Assembly: GCF_038452265.1 (NCBI RefSeq)
Contig: NZ_CP151843.1
Location: 930,001 to 994,000, forward strand
Origin: Vibrio diazotrophicus
Lineage (GTDB): Bacteria; Pseudomonadota; Gammaproteobacteria; Enterobacterales; Vibrionaceae
DNA: 64,000 nucleotides
Direction of reading: 5' to 3'
Both the position numbers and the translations under genes were made by a program. Below the pieces are notes generated by a model that worked only from the letters and a program-made list of their open reading frames with translations, searched no databases and had not been told where the DNA came from. Each line of letters starts with the position of its first letter. Position 1 is the stretch's first letter. Of the stretch, positions 1 to 7,954 are shown piece after piece.

Positions 1-518
1 TTTGTTGGAATAAAGCTGATGAGCATTTGAGGAATAGTCAAATCGCTTACGCTAGCAGAACGGCTTTCTAACACTGCAATACGCGCAGTTTCACGCGCAC
101 CTTCTGTTAAACCTTCCGCACTCAGACCGAATACATGAGCAATACCAATACCGATAATCGCAGAGATTGCAGTAGTGAAAAGAAGCACACCGATGGTTAA
201 TCCAGAAATTTTGCCCAGTGAGCCGCCTTTCTCCAGTTTTACAACCGCAGAAATCATTGAAACAAGCACTAGCGGCATAATGACCATTTTCAGTAAACCG
301 ACATAGCCACTGCCGACCACTTTTACCCAGTCAAGAGTCTGGCTAACTACTGGGTTACCTTCACCAAAAATGAGTTGCAGACCAAGGCCAAACAAGCTGC
401 CTGACACTAAGCCTAAAAGAACTAGACGTGAAAGTGAGTGTTTTTTCTGCTGCTGTTTAAACAACAAGAAGAGAATACCGGTAAATACTGCTAAAGCAGC
501 GATAACCGCAACTGACAT
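1..518 (-). CDS. tcyP: L-cystine/dicarboxylate symporter, TcyP type (partial)
   Basis: Inner-membrane sodium-coupled symporter of the dicarboxylate/amino acid:cation family. The N-terminal 172 residues are in the window; the rest lies beyond the left edge. The readable part has three hydrophobic stretches and resembles E. coli TcyP (YdjN), including the segments 'GNGYV-LL-M-VMPLV' and 'LGKIS-LTIG-LLFTT', which supports cystine uptake rather than glutamate transport. The start at 518 is preceded by a good ribosome binding site (CTGAGGAA). The family match is by memory of the E. coli protein, so substrate is inferred. Confidence 0.85.
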   Translation of the reverse strand, partial: MSVAVIAALAVFTGILFLLFKQQQKKHSLSRLVLLGLVSGSLFGLGLQLIFGEGNPVVSQTLDWVKVVGSGYVGLLKMVIMPLVLVSMISAVVKLEKGGSLGKISGLTIGVLLFTTAISAIIGIGIAHVFGLSAEGLTEGARETARIAVLESRSASVSDLTIPQMLISFIPT

Positions 519-1091
519 ACTGCATTCCTCAGACGTTGGAAAATGGGTTTTAGATATAATTCTAATAAAGGAGTGTAAAGTAGTTGTTTATCCTGCATTT
601 ATCCAATGCACATTTGTTCTTGGATATGCAAAATTGTTCTTAATTGTTCATAACTAACAACAAACCGTCAGCAGAATCGCTGATTAACGAATCCGTTCAA
701 CCTTACTCATAGGTCAAAAAATAAAAGTCATTCATCGTAGAATCGATTAATTAGAAGAAAGCGGCACTCACGAGGCAAAGTTAAAAGGTTAAAGCGATAT
801 CGAGAAGCTCGGTTATCAGGTCAACTCTCCTAATCAAAAATAGGAGAGATAAATTTAATTTCAGATATTTTAACAATTAGTATTATGAAAGTAGGACACA
901 TAAAAACATCCATAAACTTTACTATTATATTTACAACTTCATTTAAATTTTACACACAACATCCCACTTACAAAGCAACAAAACTTATAATTCCAACAAG
1001 CAATAAAGAACCATATTCCAGCAACCATTAAAAAGATTTTTCTCGACTATTTACCTAAGTTAAATAGAACCTAACTAAATAGAAAAATTAC
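519..1091. other. AT-rich intergenic region with no recognised gene
   Basis: This stretch separates the tcyP-type gene from the outer-membrane barrel gene. It should hold the promoter of tcyP on the minus strand and that of the barrel gene on the plus strand. The right half (about 840-1090) is very AT-rich, like the 4349-4826 region, as is common for H-NS-bound promoters of surface-structure genes. No protein or RNA gene is recognised. Confidence 0.5.
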
Positions 1092-2087
1092 ATGCTAATA
1101 AAATATAAATCGGTTGCCTTTATTCCAGTCATATTGAGTCTATTCCAACCCGTATTGGCTGAGGATAAGGACGAGGCGAAACGACCACAATCCGTCAGTG
1201 ACATAATTGAAAGACCAGGGGTTTTAACACCGAAAGGGAAATTCGCTGTCGATACTTCGATAAGTTACACGCAAAACTCATCGAATAAAGTTTCCGTCGT
1301 TGGTTACACGATTTTACCAACCCTTCTTGTGGGTCGAATAGAGGTTTCCGACTCTGATCGAACAACTATTACCACGGGGCTGACAATGCGTTACGGATTA
1401 ACCCGAAGTACTGAGTTGGAGCTCCGTTTGCCCTATGTTTACCGCAACGATCAAGTCTCTACCCGGCCAATTCAAGATGGAGCAGAAGCGAATACCATCA
1501 ATACCACTTTAGACGGTGGAGGGCTTGGGGATATTGAGTTTGCGCTTCGACAGCAACTCAACTTTAACACCACCCCATATTGGGTGGCGGGTTTCATTGT
1601 GAAATCGGATACTGGTAAGTCTCCCTACGATGTTGAGGTAGATTCCAGTACTAATACGTTTTTAGATGTCCCTACCGGATCCGGTTTTTGGAGCGTAGAG
1701 CCTTCAATTTCGATGATCTTCCCTTCCGATCCTGCCGTCATCTATGCGAGTCTTAGCTACATCTACAACTTTAAAGACGATGTGGAAATCAGTAATCAGC
1801 AGGTCGAAGTTGATTTAGGAGACACCATTTCACTCAGTGGTGGTTTTGGTTTTGCTATTAACCCTGACTTTTCTTTTTCCGTTGGGCTTAGCCATAAAAC
1901 CATACTTAAAAGCAAAGTTAACGGCGTGGAGAATGATGATGCGAAGTTGCTCCAACTGGACTCTCTTAACTTTGGGATCAACTATGCGATTAGTAAGAAA
2001 ACATCTCTTGGGATTAGTGCTCAAGCGGGATTAACTGAAGATACGCCAGACTTTCAGCTTTCAGTAAGAGTACCCGTAACGTTTTAA
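1092..2087 (+). CDS. outer-membrane beta-barrel protein, transporter-like (putative fibre exporter)
   Basis: 331 residues. Residues 1-23 are a signal peptide ending at 'VLA-E'. The rest alternates short amphipathic strands and ends in a Phe after 'LSVRVPVTF', the C-terminal signature of Bam-inserted outer-membrane barrels. It resembles the family often annotated as 'transporter' or phenol-degradation MetA-like barrels, a fold also used by the Fap amyloid exporter FapF. It converges with the four-gene secreted-protein operon on the opposite strand, so a role in exporting or anchoring those proteins is inferred from context. A coiled-coil N-terminal domain like that of FapF is not evident. No strong ribosome binding site is visible before the ATG. 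Confidence 0.7.
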   Translation: MLIKYKSVAFIPVILSLFQPVLAEDKDEAKRPQSVSDIIERPGVLTPKGKFAVDTSISYTQNSSNKVSVVGYTILPTLLVGRIEVSDSDRTTITTGLTMRYGLTRSTELELRLPYVYRNDQVSTRPIQDGAEANTINTTLDGGGLGDIEFALRQQLNFNTTPYWVAGFIVKSDTGKSPYDVEVDSSTNTFLDVPTGSGFWSVEPSISMIFPSDPAVIYASLSYIYNFKDDVEISNQQVEVDLGDTISLSGGFGFAINPDFSFSVGLSHKTILKSKVNGVENDDAKLLQLDSLNFGINYAISKKTSLGISAQAGLTEDTPDFQLSVRVPVTF

Positions 2088-2088
2088 A

Positions 2089-2118
2089 ATATCCTTTCTA
2101 CCTAAGTAGAAAGGATAT
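2089..2118. terminator. perfect 13-bp hairpin between convergent genes
   Basis: ATATCCTTTCTAC at 2089-2101 pairs with GTAGAAAGGATAT at 2106-2118 around a CTAA loop. It starts two bases after the barrel gene stop and lies just beyond the stop of the opposing gene at 2125. It probably serves as a bidirectional terminator, although a long T-run is lacking. Confidence 0.65.
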
Positions 2119-2124
2119 GAGGTT

Positions 2125-2682
2125 TTAATAGAAGCGAGCCATGACGGCTTCTTCAAGCTGTTTTGCTACTCGAACTTGCTGCAAAGCGGAACCGACTTGT
2201 GCGTCGACATCAACAATCGTGCTCAAACCAATCACACTGTTATCCAGCGTATTTTGAACAATATTAGTGATGGAAGAAGCACTGACAACTTCAGGACGGT
2301 ATGAGGAAGAGATCTCATCCACAGAAATATTATTTCCACCACCATTCTGAATGACATTGACTAGCCCTACCTCTTGCTGGTTTTGCTCACTACTACTCAC
2401 CGCAAGATTTTTCAAATTCCCATTCTGTATCACTAAATTGGCAATTCTCGAATTGAGCATCACATTCCCATCTATTGCTGTCTTAATGCTCAAACCAATA
2501 TTCACAATATAGTCATTCTGAAATTTAAACCCACCTCGATAACTGGCTAGTTGCTGGTCATCCAGAGGATTCACATTGCTCACGATTAACAGTGCGTTAG
2601 CGTTAGTATTTGGGTTCGCCACCACCTCTCCTACCGGAATATTTAAAGCTATCATGACTCCAAATAGGTAACGATATTTCAT
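2125..2682 (-). CDS. secreted QN-motif protein with double-glycine leader (putative fibre subunit or nucleator)
   Basis: 185 residues from the chosen start. The ATG at 2682 is preceded by GGAGGG; an in-frame TTG at 2703 would only add seven residues before the signal peptide. Residues 1-22 are a signal peptide. At residues 40-51 comes a leader-like stretch, 'LDDQQLASYRGG', ending in Gly50-Gly51. The rest is rich in Asn, Ser, Val and Ile with three related motifs of the form Val/Ile-x-Gln-Asn (for example 'VNVIQNGGGNN', 'TNIVQNTLDNS'), similar in style to curlin repeats. It is the last gene of the operon, starting just after the C39 peptidase stop codon. The exact function is not known; an amyloid or adhesin component is inferred. 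Confidence 0.7.
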   Translation of the reverse strand: MKYRYLFGVMIALNIPVGEVVANPNTNANALLIVSNVNPLDDQQLASYRGGFKFQNDYIVNIGLSIKTAIDGNVMLNSRIANLVIQNGNLKNLAVSSSEQNQQEVGLVNVIQNGGGNNISVDEISSSYRPEVVSASSITNIVQNTLDNSVIGLSTIVDVDAQVGSALQQVRVAKQLEEAVMARFY

Positions 2683-2699
2683 ACATCCCTCCATAGCGT

Positions 2700-3377
2700 T
2701 CAATACTGCCCTACGTTCGGTCGAAGAATACCGAGATTTCCGGAACTGTCTCTCATGATACCTTGCTGAATGGGAGACGTTGCGTACACAGAGAAATCGT
2801 TATCCGTAACAAACGTGGTTCTTCCAACTTCAGCGCGGTTACGAATAAGTAAAACAATTCCCTGATAGTGTTCTGCAAATCTTTCGTACTTCATTTTCAT
2901 GGTCCCTCTCGAAGGATCGCCAAGGATGACGAATCCATCGTTCATTCCTTTAATCACGACAAAATGTAGATAACCATCGAAGTCAACCAGAGTAATCCCT
3001 GGTACACCAAGCTCTCGAATCTTGTCTAAATTGAGTTTAAAACCGTCTGATTTAAGACCAACAGATTCCAAGTACTTTTTCATATCAAGCAATGAAAAAC
3101 CCTGCTGTTCAATGAGTTCTTTATCGCCGCTATCAAACATTTTTTGGAAAATATCTTGTTCTTCAGAAGGCATATCGTAATGAAAGGAAAGTAAGGATGC
3201 CAAAGCAGCCGAACCACAACTGAAATCGTATTTTTGGCGTAATACATTACCAAATACAACTTCACTGTAGCTCTTTACTGGCACAGAATATTGGCCACGA
3301 CTAGGCAGTATATTTAATGAGTATGACGGTGCTGATACGAAAAGCACCGCCACGATTAAAAAACGATAAACGTTCAT
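2700..3377 (-). CDS. secreted C39-family cysteine peptidase (FapD-like)
   Basis: 225 residues. A signal peptide covers about residues 1-20 (cleavage near 'SYS-L'), so the enzyme should act in the periplasm rather than as part of an ABC transporter. The C39 catalytic set is complete: Gln48 (oxyanion), Cys54 in 'YDFSCGSAA', His138 in 'YLHFVVIKG' and Asp154 in 'LGDPSRG'. C39 peptidases classically cut after Gly-Gly leaders; the proteins encoded on both sides carry Gly-Gly motifs after their signal peptides, making them the likely substrates. FapD of the Pseudomonas amyloid operon is also a C39-like protein. The start is one base from the previous stop without a clear ribosome binding site, suggesting translational coupling. 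The C-terminal 35 residues go beyond the usual domain. Confidence 0.85.
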   Translation of the reverse strand: MNVYRFLIVAVLFVSAPSYSLNILPSRGQYSVPVKSYSEVVFGNVLRQKYDFSCGSAALASLLSFHYDMPSEEQDIFQKMFDSGDKELIEQQGFSLLDMKKYLESVGLKSDGFKLNLDKIRELGVPGITLVDFDGYLHFVVIKGMNDGFVILGDPSRGTMKMKYERFAEHYQGIVLLIRNRAEVGRTTFVTDNDFSVYATSPIQQGIMRDSSGNLGILRPNVGQY

Positions 3378-3378
3378 G

Positions 3379-3705
3379 TTATTTGAGTGTCAGGTTTACG
3401 ACCGTTGAGTTTTGTATCAGCACGTTGTTACCACTATTCTGAATAACGCTGTTAATACCGGAACTATTGGCTAATGCGCCTGATGACATAATATTGTTGC
3501 CTGTCACAGAGTCATTCACCGTGTTACCTGCATTGACACCATTGAGTTCAGACGATGCCGTTATACTCTCAATGTCGATGTAATATTGACCACCTCGTGA
3601 ACTCTCCATGACTTCTGTAGACAGTTCTTGTTCAGTCAAATTAATATCATCGGCACTAGCGGATAGCGAAGCCATCGCACTCAAGGCGATTATTGCTAAG
3701 CGCAT
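3379..3705 (-). CDS. small secreted QN-motif protein with double-glycine leader
   Basis: 108 residues. The ATG at 3705 has a strong ribosome binding site (AGGAG). Residues 1-18 form a signal peptide ('SASA-DD'). Residues 23-39, 'LTEQELSTEVMESSRGG', look like a peptide-secretion leader ending in Gly38-Gly39. The mature part is Asn/Ser-rich and ends with 'INSVIQNSGNN' and 'VLIQNSTVVN', closely resembling a curlin repeat (S-x-x-x-Q-x-G-x-x-N). It is co-transcribed with the C39 peptidase, whose start is one base after its stop. It may be a fibre subunit or a secreted peptide; no named family is recognised. Confidence 0.7.
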   Translation of the reverse strand: MRLAIIALSAMASLSASADDINLTEQELSTEVMESSRGGQYYIDIESITASSELNGVNAGNTVNDSVTGNNIMSSGALANSSGINSVIQNSGNNVLIQNSTVVNLTLK

Positions 3706-3730
3706 CGCTTTCTCCTGCTTAGATATTAAA

Positions 3731-4339
3731 TTAATCCGTAAACAATGATGCGTTAGTAGTCACCGCTTGTTGTGTCAAAGAGTTTGCACCAGAGTTTTGA
3801 GACACAGTGACAATACCCGCTGCACCGCTCATACCATCTAATGAGTTCATATTGTTAACACTGACACCCGCACTTACAAAACCACCGCCATAGCTGACGC
3901 CGACACCAGATACATTGCCGCTGAGAGAGGCATTCGCCACCACAACTTCAGAGTCAATACTCAACTCATAACTTTGCGAGCTGCTGTTATCTGTCCAACT
4001 TGCTGAGTTTGAAGAGTTACCGCTGTTATTCACGCTGTTGTCGGTGTTGTTGCTGAGCAGATCGACATCTGTATCATTATCATTGCTGGTTAGCGTGTTG
4101 GTTTCTGTATCATTGTTGCTCAATAGGTCAACGTCCGTACTGCTGTTGTTGCTGTTTGTATCGTTGAAGCTATTGTTATCACTCAGATCAGTATTGGTTG
4201 TTGTTGTCGTTGTGTCACTCGCATCAACATACGTTGTGTTATTACTCAACACATCATTATTGTCTACTAATGCCCAAGCAGAACCACTAGCCATTAATGA
4301 ACTGACAGCGATAGCGATACCTGTTTTACATATATTCAT
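3731..4339 (-). CDS. Asn/Ser/Asp-rich secreted repeat protein (adhesin- or amyloid-like)
   Basis: 202 residues from the ATG at 4339, which is preceded by GGAG; a GTG at 4348 is a less likely start. A signal peptide ends near 'SAWA-L'. Residues about 25-125 are low-complexity Asn/Asp/Ser/Thr with recurring 'DVDLLSNN' units (two near-exact copies, and a variant 'NDVLSNN' near the start). The C-terminal third is Gly/Val/Ser-rich and ends in 'VTVSQNSGANSLTQQ', the same QN motif as in the two smaller proteins. It is the first gene of the operon. Similar Asn-rich proteins are often annotated 'heme utilization protein' or 'adhesin', names that have little experimental basis. Confidence 0.7.
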   Translation of the reverse strand: MNICKTGIAIAVSSLMASGSAWALVDNNDVLSNNTTYVDASDTTTTTTNTDLSDNNSFNDTNSNNSSTDVDLLSNNDTETNTLTSNDNDTDVDLLSNNTDNSVNNSGNSSNSASWTDNSSSQSYELSIDSEVVVANASLSGNVSGVGVSYGGGFVSAGVSVNNMNSLDGMSGAAGIVTVSQNSGANSLTQQAVTTNASLFTD

Positions 4340-4348
4340 AATATCCAC

Positions 4349-4826
4349 TCCATGTGAATTAAGTGTATTAATTACTGCTTAAGATGCCGATTGGCAAATT
4401 CATTATAGGTAGTATTCCCAATATGGAATTAAGTGAAAAATAATAATCATCAATAAAAAGATAATTAACCAAACGTACAGCAAATAAACTCAATTCAAAT
4501 CAAACCATTACAAACAATGATTTAACAAGTAGTATGGAAGTATGTTTTTAAAAAATATTTAAACAGACTAAAAAGATACTTTTTAATAACTAATCAATCA
4601 CAAAAAAAACCAAAATAACCTTAAAAGCTTGATTACAACAATTTCAAGCATTTATTTAATATAACTTTATAAGTAAAAAAATATAAAATAGTACTAAAGT
4701 TTATTTATGATCGTCTTTTTAATTATTATCTCCTAAAAATTAGCCAATTGTTCAACTCATTGCTAACCTATTAATCAAACCAAATAAGTAATTATTACCC
4801 ATACGAACCAACCACTAGGTTTTTCT
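4349..4826. promoter_or_regulatory. AT-rich divergent promoter region of the fibre operon and the CsgD-like regulator
   Basis: About 480 bases of extremely AT-rich DNA lie between the first gene of the secreted-protein operon (minus strand) and the regulator gene (plus strand). Long A/T runs are frequent. No coding sequence is supported. The geometry resembles the divergent csgD/csgB intergenic region of enterobacteria, so binding by H-NS and by the adjacent regulator is plausible, but no specific operator was identified. Confidence 0.5.
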
Positions 4827-5447
4827 ATGAACATCAAAAACTTGTTGATAATTTCAGAGAACGCCTTACAAAATAATTTAATAAAAAATCAATTAAACAA
4901 AATTGAGAATATTAAAATTGAGACAAGTGAAGTATCCGAATTATCGAAGCAGAACAATATCGATTTAGTCATCATTGACTTCAATGCATGCAAAGAACTT
5001 GAACAGTCAGAACAACTGCCTGATTTTGATGTACTTAATTTAGGTGTGCTGGTTTTCAATGTTCCCGAACACAAACAAAATGATATGTGTATACGCTGGA
5101 AATCGCTCAAAGGGCTACTGCTAGAAGAAGCAAAAATAGAGCACTTACCAGAAAGCGTTGAATGCATTTTAAACGGAGGATTATGGCTTCCTCGCGACTG
5201 TTTAGAAAGAATGATCAATATATACCGCATTCCAGGCTGCTCAAGCCATCAATGCTTAGAGCAACTCACTAACAGGGAAAGGCAGATACTGAATTTGATG
5301 TCTAGCGGCAGCTCTAACTGTGAAATCGCCAAAACACTATTTCTTGCTGAAAGCACAGTAAAAACGCATATCTATAAGATTTACAAAAAGCTAGATGTGC
5401 ATAAGCGGAGAGATGCTGTGAAACTGATGAAGCTGGTACGGGCTTAG
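4827..5447 (+). CDS. LuxR-family regulator of the CsgD/VpsT type
   Basis: 206 residues. The N-terminal part (about 1-125) resembles a degenerate receiver domain, as in CsgD and VpsT. The C-terminal LuxR-type helix-turn-helix spans about 143-203, with 'LTNRERQILNLMSSGSSNCEIAKTLFLAESTVKTH'-like order; key features are the 'TNRE' start and 'STVKTHIYKIYKKLDV' recognition helix. VpsT binds cyclic-di-GMP with a W-[FLM]-[TS]-R motif; here the equivalent is W120-L-P-R123, so the third position is Pro. It sits divergent to the fibre operon and is the obvious candidate for its regulator. Cyclic-di-GMP binding is inferred and uncertain. Confidence 0.85.
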   Translation: MNIKNLLIISENALQNNLIKNQLNKIENIKIETSEVSELSKQNNIDLVIIDFNACKELEQSEQLPDFDVLNLGVLVFNVPEHKQNDMCIRWKSLKGLLLEEAKIEHLPESVECILNGGLWLPRDCLERMINIYRIPGCSSHQCLEQLTNRERQILNLMSSGSSNCEIAKTLFLAESTVKTHIYKIYKKLDVHKRRDAVKLMKLVRA

Positions 5448-5475
5448 ACATCAACCGCTTAAGAACGAAATGCAA

Positions 5476-5499
5476 AAAAGGGAGTGACGACTCCCTTTT
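5476..5499. terminator. bidirectional rho-independent terminator
   Basis: AAAAGGGAGT (5476-5485) and ACTCCCTTTT (5490-5499) form a perfect 10-bp stem with a GACG loop, with A-tract and T-tract on the two sides. It serves the regulator gene on the plus strand and the convergent YhcH-type gene on the minus strand. Confidence 0.85.
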
Positions 5500-5521
5500 G
5501 GACAAGGTTGTGTCGATGGAT

Positions 5522-5992
5522 TTAACTGTTCAACAGCTGTTTGGGAATTTTAAACACCACTTTCTTAACCGCTTGTTGACCTAGCTCGCTGCATAATGCT
5601 TGATGAGGCTCATGGGTCAAAAATATCGCGAAATCCCCTTCTCTCAGTTCCACTTGATTGCTCATACCCGTTGGGTCAACCAAATAGACATCAGGCTTTG
5701 GATTTGCGACTGTTCGATAAGCTTCGTTACTGTGATCAAAATAAATAGTTTCACAGCCTTTAATTACCAGTTGTAAATCTACAAATTGCTGATGGAACTC
5801 AGCAGGGCGATGATCTTTAAAGTCGGTAGTAAAAGCCTTTACCAAATACGTAATACCAGAGTCTTCCAGTGAATAAAGCCCCTCTTCCATTTCGCTAAAT
5901 CTTTCGACAGATAAGTTGTGATTTTGAATTAAGGTTTGAATAACAGCAGGGACACCACTGTTATTCAAATTGTCAAAGTTACCAAAAATCAT
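5522..5992 (-). CDS. YhcH/YjgK/YiaL family protein (DUF386)
   Basis: 156 residues, full length for this cupin-like family. The segments 'EFHQQFVDLQLVIKGCETI' region (His and Gln near residues 80-90), 'EGDFAIFLTHEPHQAL' and the final 'KKVVFKIP' are characteristic; His residues in the cupin fold bind a metal. Family members are linked to sialic acid and other sugar-acid catabolism (sugar anomerase activity has been described for one member). Here it is the last gene of the minus-strand operon after the TRAP transporter, so a role in handling the imported sugar acid is inferred. Confidence 0.85.
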   Translation of the reverse strand: MIFGNFDNLNNSGVPAVIQTLIQNHNLSVERFSEMEEGLYSLEDSGITYLVKAFTTDFKDHRPAEFHQQFVDLQLVIKGCETIYFDHSNEAYRTVANPKPDVYLVDPTGMSNQVELREGDFAIFLTHEPHQALCSELGQQAVKKVVFKIPKQLLNS

Positions 5993-6014
5993 ATGTGCTA
6001 TACCTTCTTTAAAA

Positions 6015-7892
6015 TCAGTTTATTACTGCCGAATCAGACTTTGCTGCCTGTTTCGCTGTGTAAAAACACCAACCAACAATCAGAATGTTCACTGCAAACA
6101 TCGCCATCCATAGAGGCGTACCTGATTTCTCGATAATCAGACAGACACTTGCAGCCAAAAACACAATTCTTTCAATGATAGACAAATCTTTCTTCAACCA
6201 ACCCTGCAAGAACACTGACCATGAGAATGTTGCCAACATCATCCCAGCGCAAGCCAGCATAATCTCAAATGCCGTACCTTGCCAAAGTACCGCTGGATCA
6301 CTAACAAAGCTAAAAGGCACAAGGAAAATCACTAGTGCATACGAGAACGCAACTAAACCTGTTTTTGTAGAATCACTTTTGGCTAACGCGGCAGCTGCGT
6401 AAGAGCAAAGTGCTACGGGTGGTGTCACCATTGACAATACACAGTAGTACATTACAAACATGTTTGCGGCTAATGTGCTAACGCCCATATCTGCAAGCGC
6501 AGGAACAAAGATGATTGAACCAATGATATAAGCAGCAACTGTTGGTAAGCCCATACCCATGATGATACAACCCACGATGACCATCACTAATGATAGGTAA
6601 AGGTTGTTTGCACCTACCGCGGTTAGTAACGCTACGAACTTAAACGCAAGGTTTGACTGAGTGGCAATCACCATGATGATACCGACCGACGCCAAAGGTA
6701 CTGATACCCAAGCCATCTGTTTTGCGATATCTAACACTAAGTCGTATAAGTTCTTCAGCGGATAACGTGTATTCTTCCTTGCAAAAGGCACTAATAAAGA
6801 GACCACAGATCCAACGAAAGCTGCGAATGGAGCTGAATAACCTGCAATCAAGAATCCGACTAGCAACACTGGTGAAGCTAATAGATGTAGACGTGGCTTG
6901 ATAGGCTCGATTTTTAGATCTTCTGCGTTGATATTGCCCACGCCAGTTTTACGTGCACGCAAATCAATCATAATGAACAATGCAAAATAGAATGCCAGTG
7001 CGGGAATTAGGCCTGCTGCTGCAATCTCGGTATAAGGTACACCTAACATGTCCGCCATTACGAATGCCGCAACACCCATAATTGGTGGCATTAGCTGCCC
7101 ACCGGTTGATGCAATAGCTTCTGTCGCTGCAGCTTGCTCTTTGCTGTAACCAGATCGATGCATGATTGGAATAGTAAGTACGCCTGTTGACGTCGTATTA
7201 GCAACCGCCGAGCCACTCACCATGCCAAATAGCGCCGAACCTAACAGCGACATTTTAGCGGCACCACCAGTCAGTTTGGCAGTTGCAAGCATTGCGATAT
7301 CAATGAAGATACTACCGCCACCTGTCAGAGTAAAAATACAGCCGAACATAACAAAGAAGAATACGAAGTTCACTGCTGTACTTGCTGTAACCCCAAACAA
7401 ACCGTCTGTTTTCATTGTGATGATTTCAGAAAGTTCAGTCAGAGTGAATCCTGGGAACTCTGTCCAACTTGGGAAATAAGGTCCAAACCAAGCATAGAAA
7501 ACAAAAATCAATATTACGCTGAGTAATGAAAAACCAACCGAGCGTCTTACACCTTCAAACACTAAGCCCATTGCGAGTAAGAAAGCGACTTTGTCTTTCA
7601 TAAACACATCGTCAATCATTTCTAAACGGGTTTGCAGGCGTTCCATCTCAGTAATAAAGTGCCAACATAAGTACAACGCAGCTGCAATAAGAACGATATC
7701 TAGAACGAATGCACCAAGCTTAGCTTTGCCCCATTCTAGAGGTTTAAAACAGAACACTAGCGACGTAGCTAAAAACACATGCACTGTCGCTGCATATAGC
7801 GGTGGATCAGGGTAGAAAAATTGCTTCAGTAAAAAGAAAAGATATAGGAACGAAATCAGTACTTTTAATGAAGGGATAACTTTGACATTCAT
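6015..7892 (-). CDS. TRAP transporter fused permease subunit (TAXI type)
   Basis: 625 residues from the ATG at 7892, which has AAGGAG seven bases upstream; an in-frame start at 7913 is less likely. It is an inner-membrane protein with numerous hydrophobic helices: the small (DctQ-like) and large (DctM-like) subunits are fused, as in TAXI-type TRAP systems. Typical DctM segments include 'GSALFGMVSGSAVANTTSTG' and 'GMGLPTVAAYII'. It works with the periplasmic binding protein encoded directly upstream, using an ion gradient to import an organic or sugar acid. Confidence 0.92.
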   Translation of the reverse strand: MNVKVIPSLKVLISFLYLFFLLKQFFYPDPPLYAATVHVFLATSLVFCFKPLEWGKAKLGAFVLDIVLIAAALYLCWHFITEMERLQTRLEMIDDVFMKDKVAFLLAMGLVFEGVRRSVGFSLLSVILIFVFYAWFGPYFPSWTEFPGFTLTELSEIITMKTDGLFGVTASTAVNFVFFFVMFGCIFTLTGGGSIFIDIAMLATAKLTGGAAKMSLLGSALFGMVSGSAVANTTSTGVLTIPIMHRSGYSKEQAAATEAIASTGGQLMPPIMGVAAFVMADMLGVPYTEIAAAGLIPALAFYFALFIMIDLRARKTGVGNINAEDLKIEPIKPRLHLLASPVLLVGFLIAGYSAPFAAFVGSVVSLLVPFARKNTRYPLKNLYDLVLDIAKQMAWVSVPLASVGIIMVIATQSNLAFKFVALLTAVGANNLYLSLVMVIVGCIIMGMGLPTVAAYIIGSIIFVPALADMGVSTLAANMFVMYYCVLSMVTPPVALCSYAAAALAKSDSTKTGLVAFSYALVIFLVPFSFVSDPAVLWQGTAFEIMLACAGMMLATFSWSVFLQGWLKKDLSIIERIVFLAASVCLIIEKSGTPLWMAMFAVNILIVGWCFYTAKQAAKSDSAVIN

Positions 7893-7954
7893 ACAACACT
7901 CCTTGTCTCCCACCTATCTGTACTAGATAGATGGGAGTTCATCGCGACAGCGAC

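Noticed and set aside
370..657. 95-codon plus-strand frame overlapping the tcyP start
   Set aside because: It is antisense to the clear symporter gene, Cys/Lys-rich without family features, and lacks a ribosome binding site.
4038..4382. 114-codon Ser/Leu/Val-rich frame on the plus strand
   Set aside because: It is the complement of the Asn/Asp repeat protein; its low complexity is a mirror of that repeat.
1092..5447. Classical curli operon (csgBA, csgDEFG)
   Set aside because: Only a CsgD-like regulator is present; there is no CsgG lipoprotein, CsgE or CsgF, and the subunits have single or few motifs rather than five curlin repeats.
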